Positions 42,273 to 50,726 of a stretch of 64,000 nt of DNA are shown here, in pieces; position 1 is the stretch's first letter; each line of letters starts with the position of its first letter. The position numbers and the translations under genes were made by a program. Source of the DNA: Deinococcales bacterium. Its GTDB lineage: Bacteria; Deinococcota; Deinococci; Deinococcales; JAAFIG01. The notes beneath the pieces are model-generated. The model was not told the origin of the DNA and made no database searches. It worked only from the letters and a program-made list of their open reading frames with translations. The stretch spans positions 1-64,000 of the forward strand of contig JANXTZ010000018.1 in assembly GCA_025352125.1 (NCBI GenBank), read 5' to 3'.

Positions 42273-43287
42273 GTAGCAATTTTGACATCTCTCGAGAGAC
42301 TGTTTCCAACGGTGAATGGTCTTGATTGCAGAACAAAATAATGGTCAGTTTTTCGCCTGGGTATTTGATGAGCACCGTGCGATACCCTGGCAACTCGCCC
42401 GTATGAATGTATCGTTTGCGTCCAAAACGAGTGTCAATAAACCAACCATACCCATAACCGCCCAAACCAGGCTTGAAGACTTCGCCATTCTCTCGAGCAT
42501 CCATCAATTCACTCCAACGGTACAAATCGTCCAGGGTGCTGACCAAGGCGGCATCACCTGCTGGTGGCATCAATGCCAGTTTCGGAATAATGGTCCAATT
42601 TTGCGTGTACCCGCTTGAGACTCCAGTCATTCCAGCCTCGAACATGCCCGTATTTTTCAACCCCGCAGGTTTGATAACAAGCTCATGCACGGCTTGATTA
42701 AATGGCATTCCAGAAACCTTTTCAACGATGCTCGAGAGCAGCACATAACCTGTGTTGGAGTATCGAAATCGTGTGCCTGGTCTAAACTCGAGATTGTTTT
42801 TTCGAGCTTGTAATAAAATTCTTTCGGTTGCGTCTTTTCGTGTCATAAACTCGAGATAGGCTTTTGAATACAAGCCCAATTTCTCTTCGTAATCTGGAAT
42901 GCCCGAAGTGTGACGCAGCAAGTGCCCCACTGTGACGGCTTGCCAGGTTTTAGGGCATTGCTCGAGATACGCGCAAATCGAAGTTTTGAGTTTTAAACTA
43001 TTTTGATTTCGAAGTTTTAAGACTGTCATTGCCGTGAACATCTTCGAGATCGAAGCCACATGATGCCGCGTCACGGGCGTGAACGGAATGCGTTTTGCTC
43101 GGTTGGCAAAACCGTAACCTTTGCGCAGTAAGATTTTCCCACCTCGAGCAATCAGCACCGCACCAGAAAACCTTCCAGAATTTGTCAACCTCGAGAGCAT
43201 CGCATCAATCTCGAGGCTTGGGTCATTGGAACTTGCCAAAACGCCAAGGCTCAAAAAAATCAACAGACAAGCCAAAACAACTTTCAT
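42262..43287 (-). CDS. Secreted serine hydrolase (class C beta-lactamase/DD-peptidase fold)
   Basis: A 341-residue exported serine hydrolase. A signal peptide ('MKVVLACLLIFLSLGVLAS') is followed by the SxxK motif 'SISKMFTA', the YxN motif 'YSNTGY' and 'HTGELPG', which stands in for the KTG triad. This is the esterase/beta-lactamase-C fold, covering D-amino-acid peptidases and esterases; resistance activity is not implied. The internal ATG was chosen because it starts the signal peptide; the longer frame runs into the xylulokinase gene, 25 bases away. Confidence 0.83.
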   Translation of the reverse strand: MKVVLACLLIFLSLGVLASSNDPSLEIDAMLSRLTNSGRFSGAVLIARGGKILLRKGYGFANRAKRIPFTPVTRHHVASISKMFTAMTVLKLRNQNSLKLKTSICAYLEQCPKTWQAVTVGHLLRHTSGIPDYEEKLGLYSKAYLEFMTRKDATERILLQARKNNLEFRPGTRFRYSNTGYVLLSSIVEKVSGMPFNQAVHELVIKPAGLKNTGMFEAGMTGVSSGYTQNWTIIPKLALMPPAGDAALVSTLDDLYRWSELMDARENGEVFKPGLGGYGYGWFIDTRFGRKRYIHTGELPGYRTVLIKYPGEKLTIILFCNQDHSPLETVSREMSKLLLNP

Positions 43288-43312
43288 GGTTTTATCTTGG
43301 CACACCCGAGCA

Positions 43313-44734
43313 TCAATTGATTTTCGCGTACAAACCTTTAAACCGCCCGTAAGCTTCCTCGAAATTTCCACGTGGGTCAGCGACCAATTGCGGTTTTGGT
43401 GCAAACTTTAACGTATCTTCGCAACTCGAGAACACGCCGCTTGCCACACCCGCCAGCAATGCCGCACCCTTGGCGGAAGCACTGGAAATTTCGCTGGTGT
43501 AAAGCGGGCGCTGCAAGGTGTCAGCCAGCAATTGTCGCCAGAGTTGAACCCTTGTGCCACCGCCAGCAAGCCGCAAGCTTGGGACTTCAATTCCAGTCTC
43601 GAGCAGCGCCTCAAAGCCGTCACGCACTGCAAATGCCACGCCCTCAAAGGCGGCTCGCATCAGATGCCCTCGGGTGTGTGAAAGCGCCAATCCAACCCAC
43701 GCCCCTCGAGCATTCGGATTGAGGTGCGGTGTGCGTTCGCCCATCAGGTACGGCAAAAAACTCAGACGATTTGTATTTTCAACCGCAAACGCCTCGAGGT
43801 AGGCGGTTTCCCAGTCCAAACCGAGCATTCCCCGCACCCATTCGAGCGCCAATCCAGCGTTTTGCATGGCTGCCATCGCGTACCAACCTTTGGGTGTGAC
43901 AGCACGGTACAAGTGCGTGCGCAAGCTGCTGTCAATAATCGCGGCATCTCGAGGGGCGACAATTTGCGCCCCCGAACCAATTGAAAGTTGCACCATTCCA
44001 GGTTGCAGGATGCCACTGCCGAACATTGCCGTTGGCGTGTCGCCGCCACCCATTGCAACGGGAATTCCTGCCCGTAAACCCAGTTGGCTGGCTGCGCCGC
44101 TCGTGAGTGTCCCAGCAATTTCACTCGAGCCTTTCAACGGCGCAAATAACTTTTGGGGAAGCTCGAGTTTTTCCATAATCTCAAACGCCCAGTCGTCTCG
44201 CTCGAGGTCGTAAAGCAGGGTGCCGCTTGCGTCTGAAGGCTCACCAAAGGCTTGTTTGGTCAGTTGAAAGCGCAGCCAGTCTTTGGGTTGAAACGCCCAA
44301 CGCGCAGTTTTGAGAATCTCAGGCTCATGCCTTTTTAACCACAACAAACTTGCCCCCGCCATGCCCGTGACCAGCGGATTTGCCAGCCGTTGCAAGGTTT
44401 GAGGCTCGAGATTTCTGTACTGTTCTATTTCTAAACTCGAGCGTGTGTCAGCCCACAAGATGGCGTTTCGCAAGGCTTGACCGCTTGCATCGGACAGCAC
44501 CACGCCGTGCATCTGACCCGAAAAACCAATGGCATTGATTTTATTTTCGTGACCAAGCTCAAAGGTTGCCGCGCGCGCCGCAGTCCACCAGTCGTTGGGG
44601 TTGGATTCCGCCCAGCCAGCTTGCGGCGCATGAACGGTGTAGGCTCGAGTTGCCTCGGCAACAATTTGAGCGTTTTCGTCAAGTAAAATTGCTTTTAGTG
44701 AACCCGTTCCCAAATCCAGACCAAGCAGCATCAT
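43313..44734 (-). CDS. xylB: Xylulokinase
   Basis: A 473-residue FGGY-family carbohydrate kinase of the xylulokinase type. The phosphate-1 motif is 'LGLDLGTGSLKAILLD', then 'GFSGQMHGVVL' and 'AILWADTRS', which are diagnostic of XylB (substrate-contacting Met-His and Asp). The adenosine motif is 'LRLAGGGTRVQLWRQLLADTL'. It phosphorylates D-xylulose to xylulose-5-phosphate for the pentose-phosphate pathway. It lies 44 bases after the LacI-type regulator on the same strand, and so belongs to the polyol regulon whose dehydrogenases would produce the ketose. Confidence 0.92.
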   Translation of the reverse strand: MMLLGLDLGTGSLKAILLDENAQIVAEATRAYTVHAPQAGWAESNPNDWWTAARAATFELGHENKINAIGFSGQMHGVVLSDASGQALRNAILWADTRSSLEIEQYRNLEPQTLQRLANPLVTGMAGASLLWLKRHEPEILKTARWAFQPKDWLRFQLTKQAFGEPSDASGTLLYDLERDDWAFEIMEKLELPQKLFAPLKGSSEIAGTLTSGAASQLGLRAGIPVAMGGGDTPTAMFGSGILQPGMVQLSIGSGAQIVAPRDAAIIDSSLRTHLYRAVTPKGWYAMAAMQNAGLALEWVRGMLGLDWETAYLEAFAVENTNRLSFLPYLMGERTPHLNPNARGAWVGLALSHTRGHLMRAAFEGVAFAVRDGFEALLETGIEVPSLRLAGGGTRVQLWRQLLADTLQRPLYTSEISSASAKGAALLAGVASGVFSSCEDTLKFAPKPQLVADPRGNFEEAYGRFKGLYAKIN

Positions 44735-44778
44735 TCACCTCGAGAATATTTTGCAAAGTAAATCATTTGAAAATCAGA

Positions 44779-45798
44779 TTACTTCTTTTTGGCTGGCGGC
44801 GCACAACTCCCGCGCCGAATCAAAGTGCCTGGGAAACGTTTGCGCACCACGCGTTTCAAATCGCGGCTTTGAATCGCATCGATCACGATTTTGGCGGCGG
44901 CAAGACCCATGTCCTCGATGGGTTGAATAATCACGTCGAGCGGTGGGTCTACCAGACTGGTCCAAGAATAATCGTCGAAGGTCAAAAACGAGACATCTTC
45001 AGGAATCCGCAATTTCAGTTCCCTGATGGCTCTAAACGCACCGGCGGCTTCGTTGCCGGTCATCGAAAAAATGGCGGTGGGCGGCTCGGGAAGGCGCAGC
45101 AACTCGAGCGTCAAATTGTACGCACCCTCCTCGCTCAAGGTCGCGCCGTGTTGATAGGCTTTTGGCAGGCGCAAGCCGAGGGATTTCATGACGTTTGGAA
45201 AAGCCTTGCCGCGTTCGTCTTGCAGTTTTTCGGCGTCGAACACGGTCAATGCCGCAATGCGCTTGTGACCCAAATCGTGCAGGTAACGCACACCCATTTG
45301 CACACACTCGGCATTCTCGAGGAGCACATGTCCAAACGGGCTGCCAGCCAGAAAGTGATCAATCTCGAGAATATACGTCCCCTGTTCAAAAAGGCGCTTT
45401 AAATACTCGAGGTTGCCCGAACCGAACGCCGAGCGCACGATGAGACCACTAACGCGGTGTCCGTGAAACATTCGCAAGTTTTCAAGCTCCAAGTTGCTGT
45501 CGTATTCGTTGTCAGCAACGATTAAGGCGTAACCTCTAGCGTGCACGGCTTTGGCAACCGTGCGGGTGAGTTGGGCAAAGAACGGTTCGATGATGTTACC
45601 GACCATCAAGCCGATGGTGTGGCTGTGACCGCGCCGCAATGCCCCCGCCGTGCGGTCGGGTTCGTAATTGAGGTCGTTAATGGCTTTGGTGACACGCTCG
45701 AGCGTCGCTTTGGTCAAGAGTTGCGGTTCGTTGATGGCACGTTTTGCAGTTGTCGCAGAGACTCCAGCCCTTCTGGCAACATCGTGAATATTGGTCAC
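44779..45798 (-). CDS. LacI-family regulator of the polyol regulon
   Basis: A 339-residue LacI/GalR regulator. The helix-turn-helix and hinge read 'TNIHDVARRAGVSATTAKRA...RVTKAINDLNYEPDRTAGAL', followed by a periplasmic-binding-like effector domain ('FLTFDDYSWTSLVDPPLDVI'). It should release DNA when a polyol or its product binds. The start is GTG, six bases after a TAGAAT box, so its mRNA is probably leaderless. A CACGTG operator copy covers this start, indicating autoregulation, and two further copies lie towards the divergent transporter genes. Confidence 0.9.
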   Translation of the reverse strand: MTNIHDVARRAGVSATTAKRAINEPQLLTKATLERVTKAINDLNYEPDRTAGALRRGHSHTIGLMVGNIIEPFFAQLTRTVAKAVHARGYALIVADNEYDSNLELENLRMFHGHRVSGLIVRSAFGSGNLEYLKRLFEQGTYILEIDHFLAGSPFGHVLLENAECVQMGVRYLHDLGHKRIAALTVFDAEKLQDERGKAFPNVMKSLGLRLPKAYQHGATLSEEGAYNLTLELLRLPEPPTAIFSMTGNEAAGAFRAIRELKLRIPEDVSFLTFDDYSWTSLVDPPLDVIIQPIEDMGLAAAKIVIDAIQSRDLKRVVRKRFPGTLIRRGSCAPPAKKK

Positions 45799-45804
45799 GT
45801 GAGC
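45793..45804. promoter_or_regulatory. LacI operator copy 1 (over the regulator's start codon)
   Basis: GGTCACGTGAGC, a near match to the palindrome GGTCACGTGACC shared with two further copies in the same spacer. It covers the start region of the regulator gene just after its TAGAAT box, consistent with autorepression. Confidence 0.5.
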
Positions 45805-45854
45805 ATTCTAACCACAAGGGCTTTACAAATGTAAGTTTGATCGTGTAGAGTTCT

Positions 45855-45866
45855 GGACACGTGACC
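45855..45866. promoter_or_regulatory. LacI operator copy 2
   Basis: GGACACGTGACC within a longer repeat (it continues CATTTAGAAGATT) that also surrounds copy 3, 93 bp away. The central position would allow looping or repression of either divergent promoter. Confidence 0.5.
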
Positions 45867-45936
45867 ATTTAGAAGATTCTTGAATTCCTGCATTTTGCAT
45901 GGCTCGAGAAACCAAATTTTTAGTGTAGTTTTGTTT

Positions 45937-45966
45937 TTGACGAAAATGGACACGTGACCATTTAAA
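45937..45966 (+). promoter_or_regulatory. Polyol operon promoter with embedded LacI operator copy 3
   Basis: A TTGACG -35 box (45937-45942) and TTTAAA -10 box (45961-45966) are 18 bases apart, and the operator GGACACGTGACC (45948-45959) fills the spacer. A repressor bound here would exclude RNA polymerase. The binding-protein ATG is about 100 bases downstream. Confidence 0.5.
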
Positions 45967-46068
45967 GATTTTAGCCAGGTTTCTCGAGGGGGTGAAATCA
46001 CCAGCGCCACAATTGGAAGTCTCAAATCGGTAACAAAAAGTCCTTTCAAGCAAAAAACAGGAGATCAG

Positions 46069-47433
46069 ATGAAATCAAAAACTTGGATCATTGGTGCAGG
46101 CTTGGCAACGAGCGCCGTTGTTGCCGCCATCGCAACCGCCGCGATTGCACAGGGACCCGTGACAGTCACAATTGCCACGGTCAACAACTCGGACATGAAA
46201 ACCATGGAAAGCCTGACTTCGGTTTTTGAAGCCGCCAATCCAGACATCAAACTCAAATGGAATGTGCTGCCAGAGAACGAATTGCGCCAAAAAGTCACCA
46301 CCGACATTGCCACGGGTGCGGGCAGCTATGACGTTGCCACCATCGGCACATACGAGGTGCCAATCTGGGCAAAAAACGGTTGGCTAAACTCGGTGGATGA
46401 TTTGTTCACCAAGAACGCCAGCATCAAATCAAGTTATGACCTGAACGATATTCTGACGCCAGTCAGACTCGGTCTGTCCTACAACAAAACCCTCTACGCC
46501 CTGCCGTTTTACGCCGAATCGAGCATGACGTTTTACAACAAGGCTGCCTTTGCCGCCAACAAGCTGACCATGCCGGTCAAGCCAACCTGGAATCAAATTG
46601 CGGGCTTCGCCGCCAAGCTGCACAAGCCACAAAATGGTTTTTACGGCATATGCCTGCGCGGACTTCCGGGCTGGGGCGAGAACATGGCGGTTTTCACCAC
46701 CATGGTTAACACTTTCGGGGGACGCTGGTTTGACCCACAATGGAACGCAACTGTTGACTCACCAGCTTGGAAAGCGGCTTTAACCTTTTACGTCAACCTC
46801 CAAAAGAAGTACGGCGCTCCTGGTTCGACGGGCAACGGCTTCACCGAAAACCTGACCTACATGAGCCAAAACAAGTGTGGCATGTGGATTGACGCCACCG
46901 TCGCCGCAGGCTTCTTGAAAGACCCCAAGCAATCCAAGATCGTGGACACCGTCGGCTTTGCCAACGCCCCAACCGGTCCTGGCACACCAAAGGGCAGCAA
47001 TTGGCTCTGGTCATGGTCACTCGCCATTCCAAAGTCGAGCAAAGTTGCCGATGCCGCCTTCAAGTTCATCACCTGGGCAACCAGCAAGGAATACATTGCC
47101 CTGGTCGCCAAGACCAACGGCACATGGGCGAGCGTTCCTCCAGGAACCCGCAAGAGCACCTACGCCAACCCAGAATACCAAAAAGCCGCCGGTGATTTCG
47201 CGGGCATCACGCTCGACTCGATCAACCGTGCTGACCCAACCAATGCCACCAAAGACCCAGTGCCTTACGTCGGCGTGCAATTCGTTGGCATTCCAGAATT
47301 CCAAGCTTTAGGTACACAGGTCGGACAGTACATTGCGGGCGCACTCGCAGGTCAATACAGTGTGAGCCAAGCGCTCAAGCTTGGACAAGCCGCCGCGACC
47401 AAAGTCGCCAAAGAGGGCGGTTACAAGAAGTAA
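46069..47433 (+). CDS. Polyol ABC transporter substrate-binding protein (SmoE-like)
   Basis: A 454-residue extracellular solute-binding protein of the sorbitol/mannitol type. A signal peptide (residues 1-28, 'AAIATAAIAQG') precedes 'TMESLTSVFEAANPDIKLKWNVLPENELRQKV'-type N-lobe sequence and 'GICLRGLPGWGENMA', characteristic of SmoE homologues. An AGGAGA site precedes the ATG. It is the first gene of the rightward polyol operon and is followed by a strong hairpin that probably lowers permease expression. Unlike nearly all genes here it contains no CTCGAG in 1.36 kb. Confidence 0.9.
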   Translation: MKSKTWIIGAGLATSAVVAAIATAAIAQGPVTVTIATVNNSDMKTMESLTSVFEAANPDIKLKWNVLPENELRQKVTTDIATGAGSYDVATIGTYEVPIWAKNGWLNSVDDLFTKNASIKSSYDLNDILTPVRLGLSYNKTLYALPFYAESSMTFYNKAAFAANKLTMPVKPTWNQIAGFAAKLHKPQNGFYGICLRGLPGWGENMAVFTTMVNTFGGRWFDPQWNATVDSPAWKAALTFYVNLQKKYGAPGSTGNGFTENLTYMSQNKCGMWIDATVAAGFLKDPKQSKIVDTVGFANAPTGPGTPKGSNWLWSWSLAIPKSSKVADAAFKFITWATSKEYIALVAKTNGTWASVPPGTRKSTYANPEYQKAAGDFAGITLDSINRADPTNATKDPVPYVGVQFVGIPEFQALGTQVGQYIAGALAGQYSVSQALKLGQAAATKVAKEGGYKK

Positions 47434-47441
47434 CCCTTCTT

Positions 47442-47486
47442 GCTCGGGTGACACGATCCTCCTCCTCACGGTCGTGACACCCGAGC
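47442..47486. terminator. Intercistronic hairpin/partial terminator after the binding-protein gene
   Basis: A 15-base left arm GCTCGGGTGACACGA pairs with TCGTGACACCCGAGC (one mismatch) around a 15-base loop, followed by CTTTTCGGGC. The strong stem with a short T-run is expected to stop part of the transcripts and protect the upstream mRNA, giving more binding protein than permease. Confidence 0.65.
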
Positions 47487-47632
47487 CTTTTCGGGCAGGT
47501 TAGAACAGTTCTAATCTGCCCCACAACAATTTGCAAAATAAATATTGCCTCGAGATGGTGGTTGTTTGAGGCTCGAGAGCTGGCTTTTATTGCCCAAAAA
47601 ATACAAGAGACAAAATGAATTTGAGGTCAAAC

Positions 47633-48553
47633 ATGACAGCCCAACCCAGCACAACCAAACTGAGTAAATCATCTGGGCGCACCTCGAGATTGCCCGCGCT
47701 GTTGTTGTTGCTGCCCGCGCTGGGGTACTTGATTTTGACGACCCAAGTGCCGTTCATCATGACGATTTATTACAGCCTGTTCAGGTACTCTCTGGTCGAT
47801 CCGTTCAGGCGTCCATTCATCGGACTCGAGAATTACTTGACGCTGTTTACCGATCCTCAGTCTGTTCCAGTGCTGGTCAATACCTTGGTGCTGGTTTTGA
47901 GCGTGATTGCCATCACGGTGGTGTTCGGTGCGGCGCTGGCACTCTTATTTAACCGCAAATTTTTTGGTCGCAACCTCGCCAGAACCTTGCTGATCGGACC
48001 GTTTTTTGTCATGCCCGTCGTGACCGCTTTAATCTGGAAAAATTCACTTTTAAATCCGGTGTTCGGCTTGTTTGGCGTGGTGTCTCGAGCCTTCGGGGTG
48101 ACGGCAATCGACTGGTTGGCGCAGTTCCCAATGCTCTCGATCATCATGATGGTCACCTGGGAATGGACGCCATTTGCCATGCTGATCTTGCTGACCAGCC
48201 TGCAATCCCTGCCCATCGATCAGCTCGAGGCGGCAAGGCTGGATGGCGTCAACAATGTTCAAGAGTTCTGGTACATCATTTTGCCCCACTGGACGCGGGC
48301 GTTTGAAGTGGTGGTGCTTCTCGAGGCAATATTTATTTTGCAAATTTACGGCGAGATTTACATTGCCACCAGCGGCGGTCCTGGCACGGCGACCACCAAC
48401 CTGCCATTTTTCATTTTTCAAAAAGCCTTCGGTGAGTACAGCATCGGCATGGCATCGGCGGCGGGTGTGATCGCCGTGATTCTGGCAAACATCGTGACCG
48501 CCCTGTTCTTGCGCCTGGTCAACCGCAATGTCAACGTGAAGGAAGTGAAATGA
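47633..48553 (+). CDS. Polyol ABC transporter permease (SmoF/MalF type)
   Basis: A permease of about 306 residues with six predicted helices and the EAA loop 'LEAARLDGVNNVQEFWYIILP'. The sequence 'TSGGPGTATTNLPFFIFQKAF' is typical of sorbitol/mannitol MalF-type subunits. Of two in-frame ATGs, the second is preferred because GAGGT lies about eight bases upstream. The stop overlaps the next start (ATGA). The transporter ATPase is not encoded nearby. Confidence 0.9.
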   Translation: MTAQPSTTKLSKSSGRTSRLPALLLLLPALGYLILTTQVPFIMTIYYSLFRYSLVDPFRRPFIGLENYLTLFTDPQSVPVLVNTLVLVLSVIAITVVFGAALALLFNRKFFGRNLARTLLIGPFFVMPVVTALIWKNSLLNPVFGLFGVVSRAFGVTAIDWLAQFPMLSIIMMVTWEWTPFAMLILLTSLQSLPIDQLEAARLDGVNNVQEFWYIILPHWTRAFEVVVLLEAIFILQIYGEIYIATSGGPGTATTNLPFFIFQKAFGEYSIGMASAAGVIAVILANIVTALFLRLVNRNVNVKEVK

Positions 48554-49410
48554 TGACCGCAGCGAGACGATCAAGCCCTCAGAAACCCCCGAGCCACCCG
48601 TGGCGCATGTTTCAAAACGTTTCCCTGGGTTTGCTGGCATGGTTGATTGCCCTGGCGTTTTTCTTCCCCATTTTGTGGATGATCTTCAGCGCCTTCAAAA
48701 CCGAAGACCAAGCCTTTGCCACACCGCCCATCATTTTCTTCCAGCCCATATTCGACAATTTTGTCAAAGCCTTCGCCAAGTACGGACACGCGCTCTTAAA
48801 TTCTTTGTTGGTCGCTTTCGGCTCGACAATTCTTTCATTTGTGCTCGGTTTGCCCGCCGCGTTTTCAATGGTTTTTTATCCCACCAAACGCAGTCGAGGC
48901 ACGCTCTTGTGGTTTGTCTCAACCAAAATGATGCCGCCCGTCGGTGTGATCGTACCCTTGTACCTGATTTTCAAAGACCTTCATCTGCTCGACACCGTTT
49001 GGGGTTTGACCCTGATGTACACCACCATGAACATGCCCCTGGTGATCTGGATGATGCACTCCTACATCTCCGAAATCCCCAGCGAAATTCTCGAGGCTGC
49101 CAAGGTGGACGGTGCAAGCCTGATGCAAGAATTCTTCAACATTGCCATGCCACTCGCCACACCAGGCATTGCTTCGACCGCACTCTTGTGCCTGATTTTT
49201 GCCTGGAACGAAGCTTTTTTTGCCCTCAACCTGACCAACGTCGATGCCGCGCCGCTCTCGGTGTACATCAGCGCCTTCAAGACCTCCGAAGGTTTGTTCT
49301 GGGCTGGGCTTTCCGCCGCCGCAACATTGGTGATTCTGCCCGTGATGGCGTTCGGTTGGTCGGCACAACGACAATTGATTCAAGGCTTGACCATGGGAGC
49401 CGTGAAATAA
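48550..49410 (+). CDS. Polyol ABC transporter permease (SmoG/MalG type)
   Basis: A 286-residue CUT1 permease. The first helix region is 'LIALAFFFPILWMIFSAFKTE', the EAA loop 'EILEAAKVDGASLMQEFFNIAMP', and the C-terminus 'RQLIQGLTMGAVK' is the classic MalG-type ending. It is coupled to the MalF-type gene by ATGA. The stop TAA shares one base with the ATG of the following dehydrogenase (TAATG), so the three genes are translationally linked. Confidence 0.9.
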   Translation: MMTAARRSSPQKPPSHPWRMFQNVSLGLLAWLIALAFFFPILWMIFSAFKTEDQAFATPPIIFFQPIFDNFVKAFAKYGHALLNSLLVAFGSTILSFVLGLPAAFSMVFYPTKRSRGTLLWFVSTKMMPPVGVIVPLYLIFKDLHLLDTVWGLTLMYTTMNMPLVIWMMHSYISEIPSEILEAAKVDGASLMQEFFNIAMPLATPGIASTALLCLIFAWNEAFFALNLTNVDAAPLSVYISAFKTSEGLFWAGLSAAATLVILPVMAFGWSAQRQLIQGLTMGAVK

Positions 49411-50432
49411 TGCAAACAATGCGTGCCGCCGTCATCACCGAAAAATACCATCTCGAGACTCGAGAAATCCCCACGCCCGAAGTTTCTGCTGGGGAGGTGC
49501 GCATTCGGATTGCCGTGACCGGCGTGTGTGGTACAGATTTGCACCTCTACGGCGGTCATTTCGGCGCGGTCTTTCCGCTCGTGCCAGGGCATGAAATTGC
49601 TGGCGTGGTCGATCAGGTTGGCGCTGGCGTGCGCTACCTCAAAGAGGGTGATCGGGTCGCGCTCGACCCCGTGATCTCCTGCGGCGCATGTCACCATTGC
49701 CGCCGAGGAATGCGTCACCACTGCGAAAATTATCAAGCTTTGGGCGTCACCAGGGCGGGCGGCTTTGCCGAATACGTGATCGCCCCCGAAAGCAATGTCT
49801 ACCCCGTCGGAAATCTTGATCTCGAGGTTGCCGCCTTCGCAGAACCCTTGGGCTGTATCGCCTGGGGCATCAAACGTCTGCAACCCGAACCCGCCAGCAA
49901 GGCGCTTCTGTTCGGCACTGGACCAATCGGTTTGTTGCTGATGCAGGCATTGTTGGTGTCTGGTATTTCTGAAATCACCGTGGTTGAACCCAACGCGGAA
50001 CGTCGCGCCCTCGCCATGCAGCTTGGCGCAAAACTCGCACTCGAGCCTGGTAAAGACTTAATCACCCAACTTTTTGACCTCGAGCCTTACGGCTTTGATG
50101 TTGTCACCGAAGCCACAGGCGCTCCCGCCGTGATCTCGCAAATGCTGCAATACGCCACCCCAGGCGGTAAAATCTTGTATTATGGGGTCGCTCCAGACGA
50201 TGCCAAAGTCGAAATCAGTCCTTATGAAGTCTTCAGGCGCGACCTGACCATTCTCGGCAGTTTTTCACTGCTCGGCACAACCCCGATTGCGCTCGAGTGG
50301 CTGTCCAGTAGACGGGTGCAAGTCAAGCCGCTCATCACGCACCGATTGCCAATCGAACAACTCAAACTCGCGCTCGAGTACAAAGACCACCCTGGCATGA
50401 ACGGTTCGCAAAAAGTTTTGATTGTTCCATGA
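49410..50432 (+). CDS. Zinc-dependent polyol/alcohol dehydrogenase (MDR family)
   Basis: A 340-residue medium-chain dehydrogenase. Catalytic-zinc ligands are in 'GVCGTDLHLYGGHF' and 'VPGHEIAGVV'; the structural-zinc Cys cluster is 'CGACHHCRRGMRHHC'. The Rossmann motif is 'LLFGTGPIGLLLMQAL', followed by 'VVEPNAERR', which favours NAD. It would oxidise an imported polyol to a ketose. A longer frame covers the permease gene in another phase, but the ATG sharing its first base with the permease stop is clearly the start. It is one of three dehydrogenases in the operon. Confidence 0.9.
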   Translation: MQTMRAAVITEKYHLETREIPTPEVSAGEVRIRIAVTGVCGTDLHLYGGHFGAVFPLVPGHEIAGVVDQVGAGVRYLKEGDRVALDPVISCGACHHCRRGMRHHCENYQALGVTRAGGFAEYVIAPESNVYPVGNLDLEVAAFAEPLGCIAWGIKRLQPEPASKALLFGTGPIGLLLMQALLVSGISEITVVEPNAERRALAMQLGAKLALEPGKDLITQLFDLEPYGFDVVTEATGAPAVISQMLQYATPGGKILYYGVAPDDAKVEISPYEVFRRDLTILGSFSLLGTTPIALEWLSSRRVQVKPLITHRLPIEQLKLALEYKDHPGMNGSQKVLIVP

Positions 50433-50553
50433 TTGAATGATTTATAAAATAAAATATATAATTTACGAATGAATAGAATCAAAATCTCGAGCAAAATGCC
50501 CAAAAATGAATTTTACTTTGCCTGAAGCCCTCACCCGTCTCGCTGCGCTCGCC

Positions 50554-50579
50554 ACCCTCTCCCGCTTGTGGGAGAGGGT
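50554..50579. repeat. REP-type hairpin (subfamily B)
   Basis: ACCCTCTCCC and GGGAGAGGGT form a 10-bp stem around GCTTGT, preceded by 'CTCGCTGCGCTCGCC', the flank seen in inverted orientation beside the copy at 30048. It lies in the 294-base gap between two dehydrogenase genes; nothing else of note is seen there apart from this and the next repeat. Confidence 0.65.
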
Positions 50580-50655
50580 ACTAGAATTCCAAAGTAATAG
50601 GGCGTTTGGTTTCTCAAGCCTCCCTCGAGCCACACAACACAGCACCAAAGCTCCC

Positions 50656-50675
50656 TTCTCCTGATGTTGGGAGAA
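50656..50675. repeat. REP-type hairpin (subfamily A, inverted)
   Basis: TTCTCC and GGAGAA enclose TGATGTTG, the reverse complement of the loop CAACATCA of the copies at 3057 and 29985, and 'GATGAGGGTAGAG' follows as the inverted flank. The stem is shorter and less perfect than in the other copies. Confidence 0.55.
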
Positions 50676-50726
50676 CAGGATGAGGGTAGAGAGTACAATC
50701 ATCCCAATTTCAAAAGGAGTCATACA

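Noticed and set aside
48600-49409. A long open frame on the plus strand in front of the 49410 dehydrogenase, apparently one 610-codon gene.
   Set aside because: Its first 270 codons overlap the MalG-type permease in another phase and have His/Arg/Gln-rich shadow composition. The dehydrogenase clearly begins at the ATG sharing a base with the permease stop.
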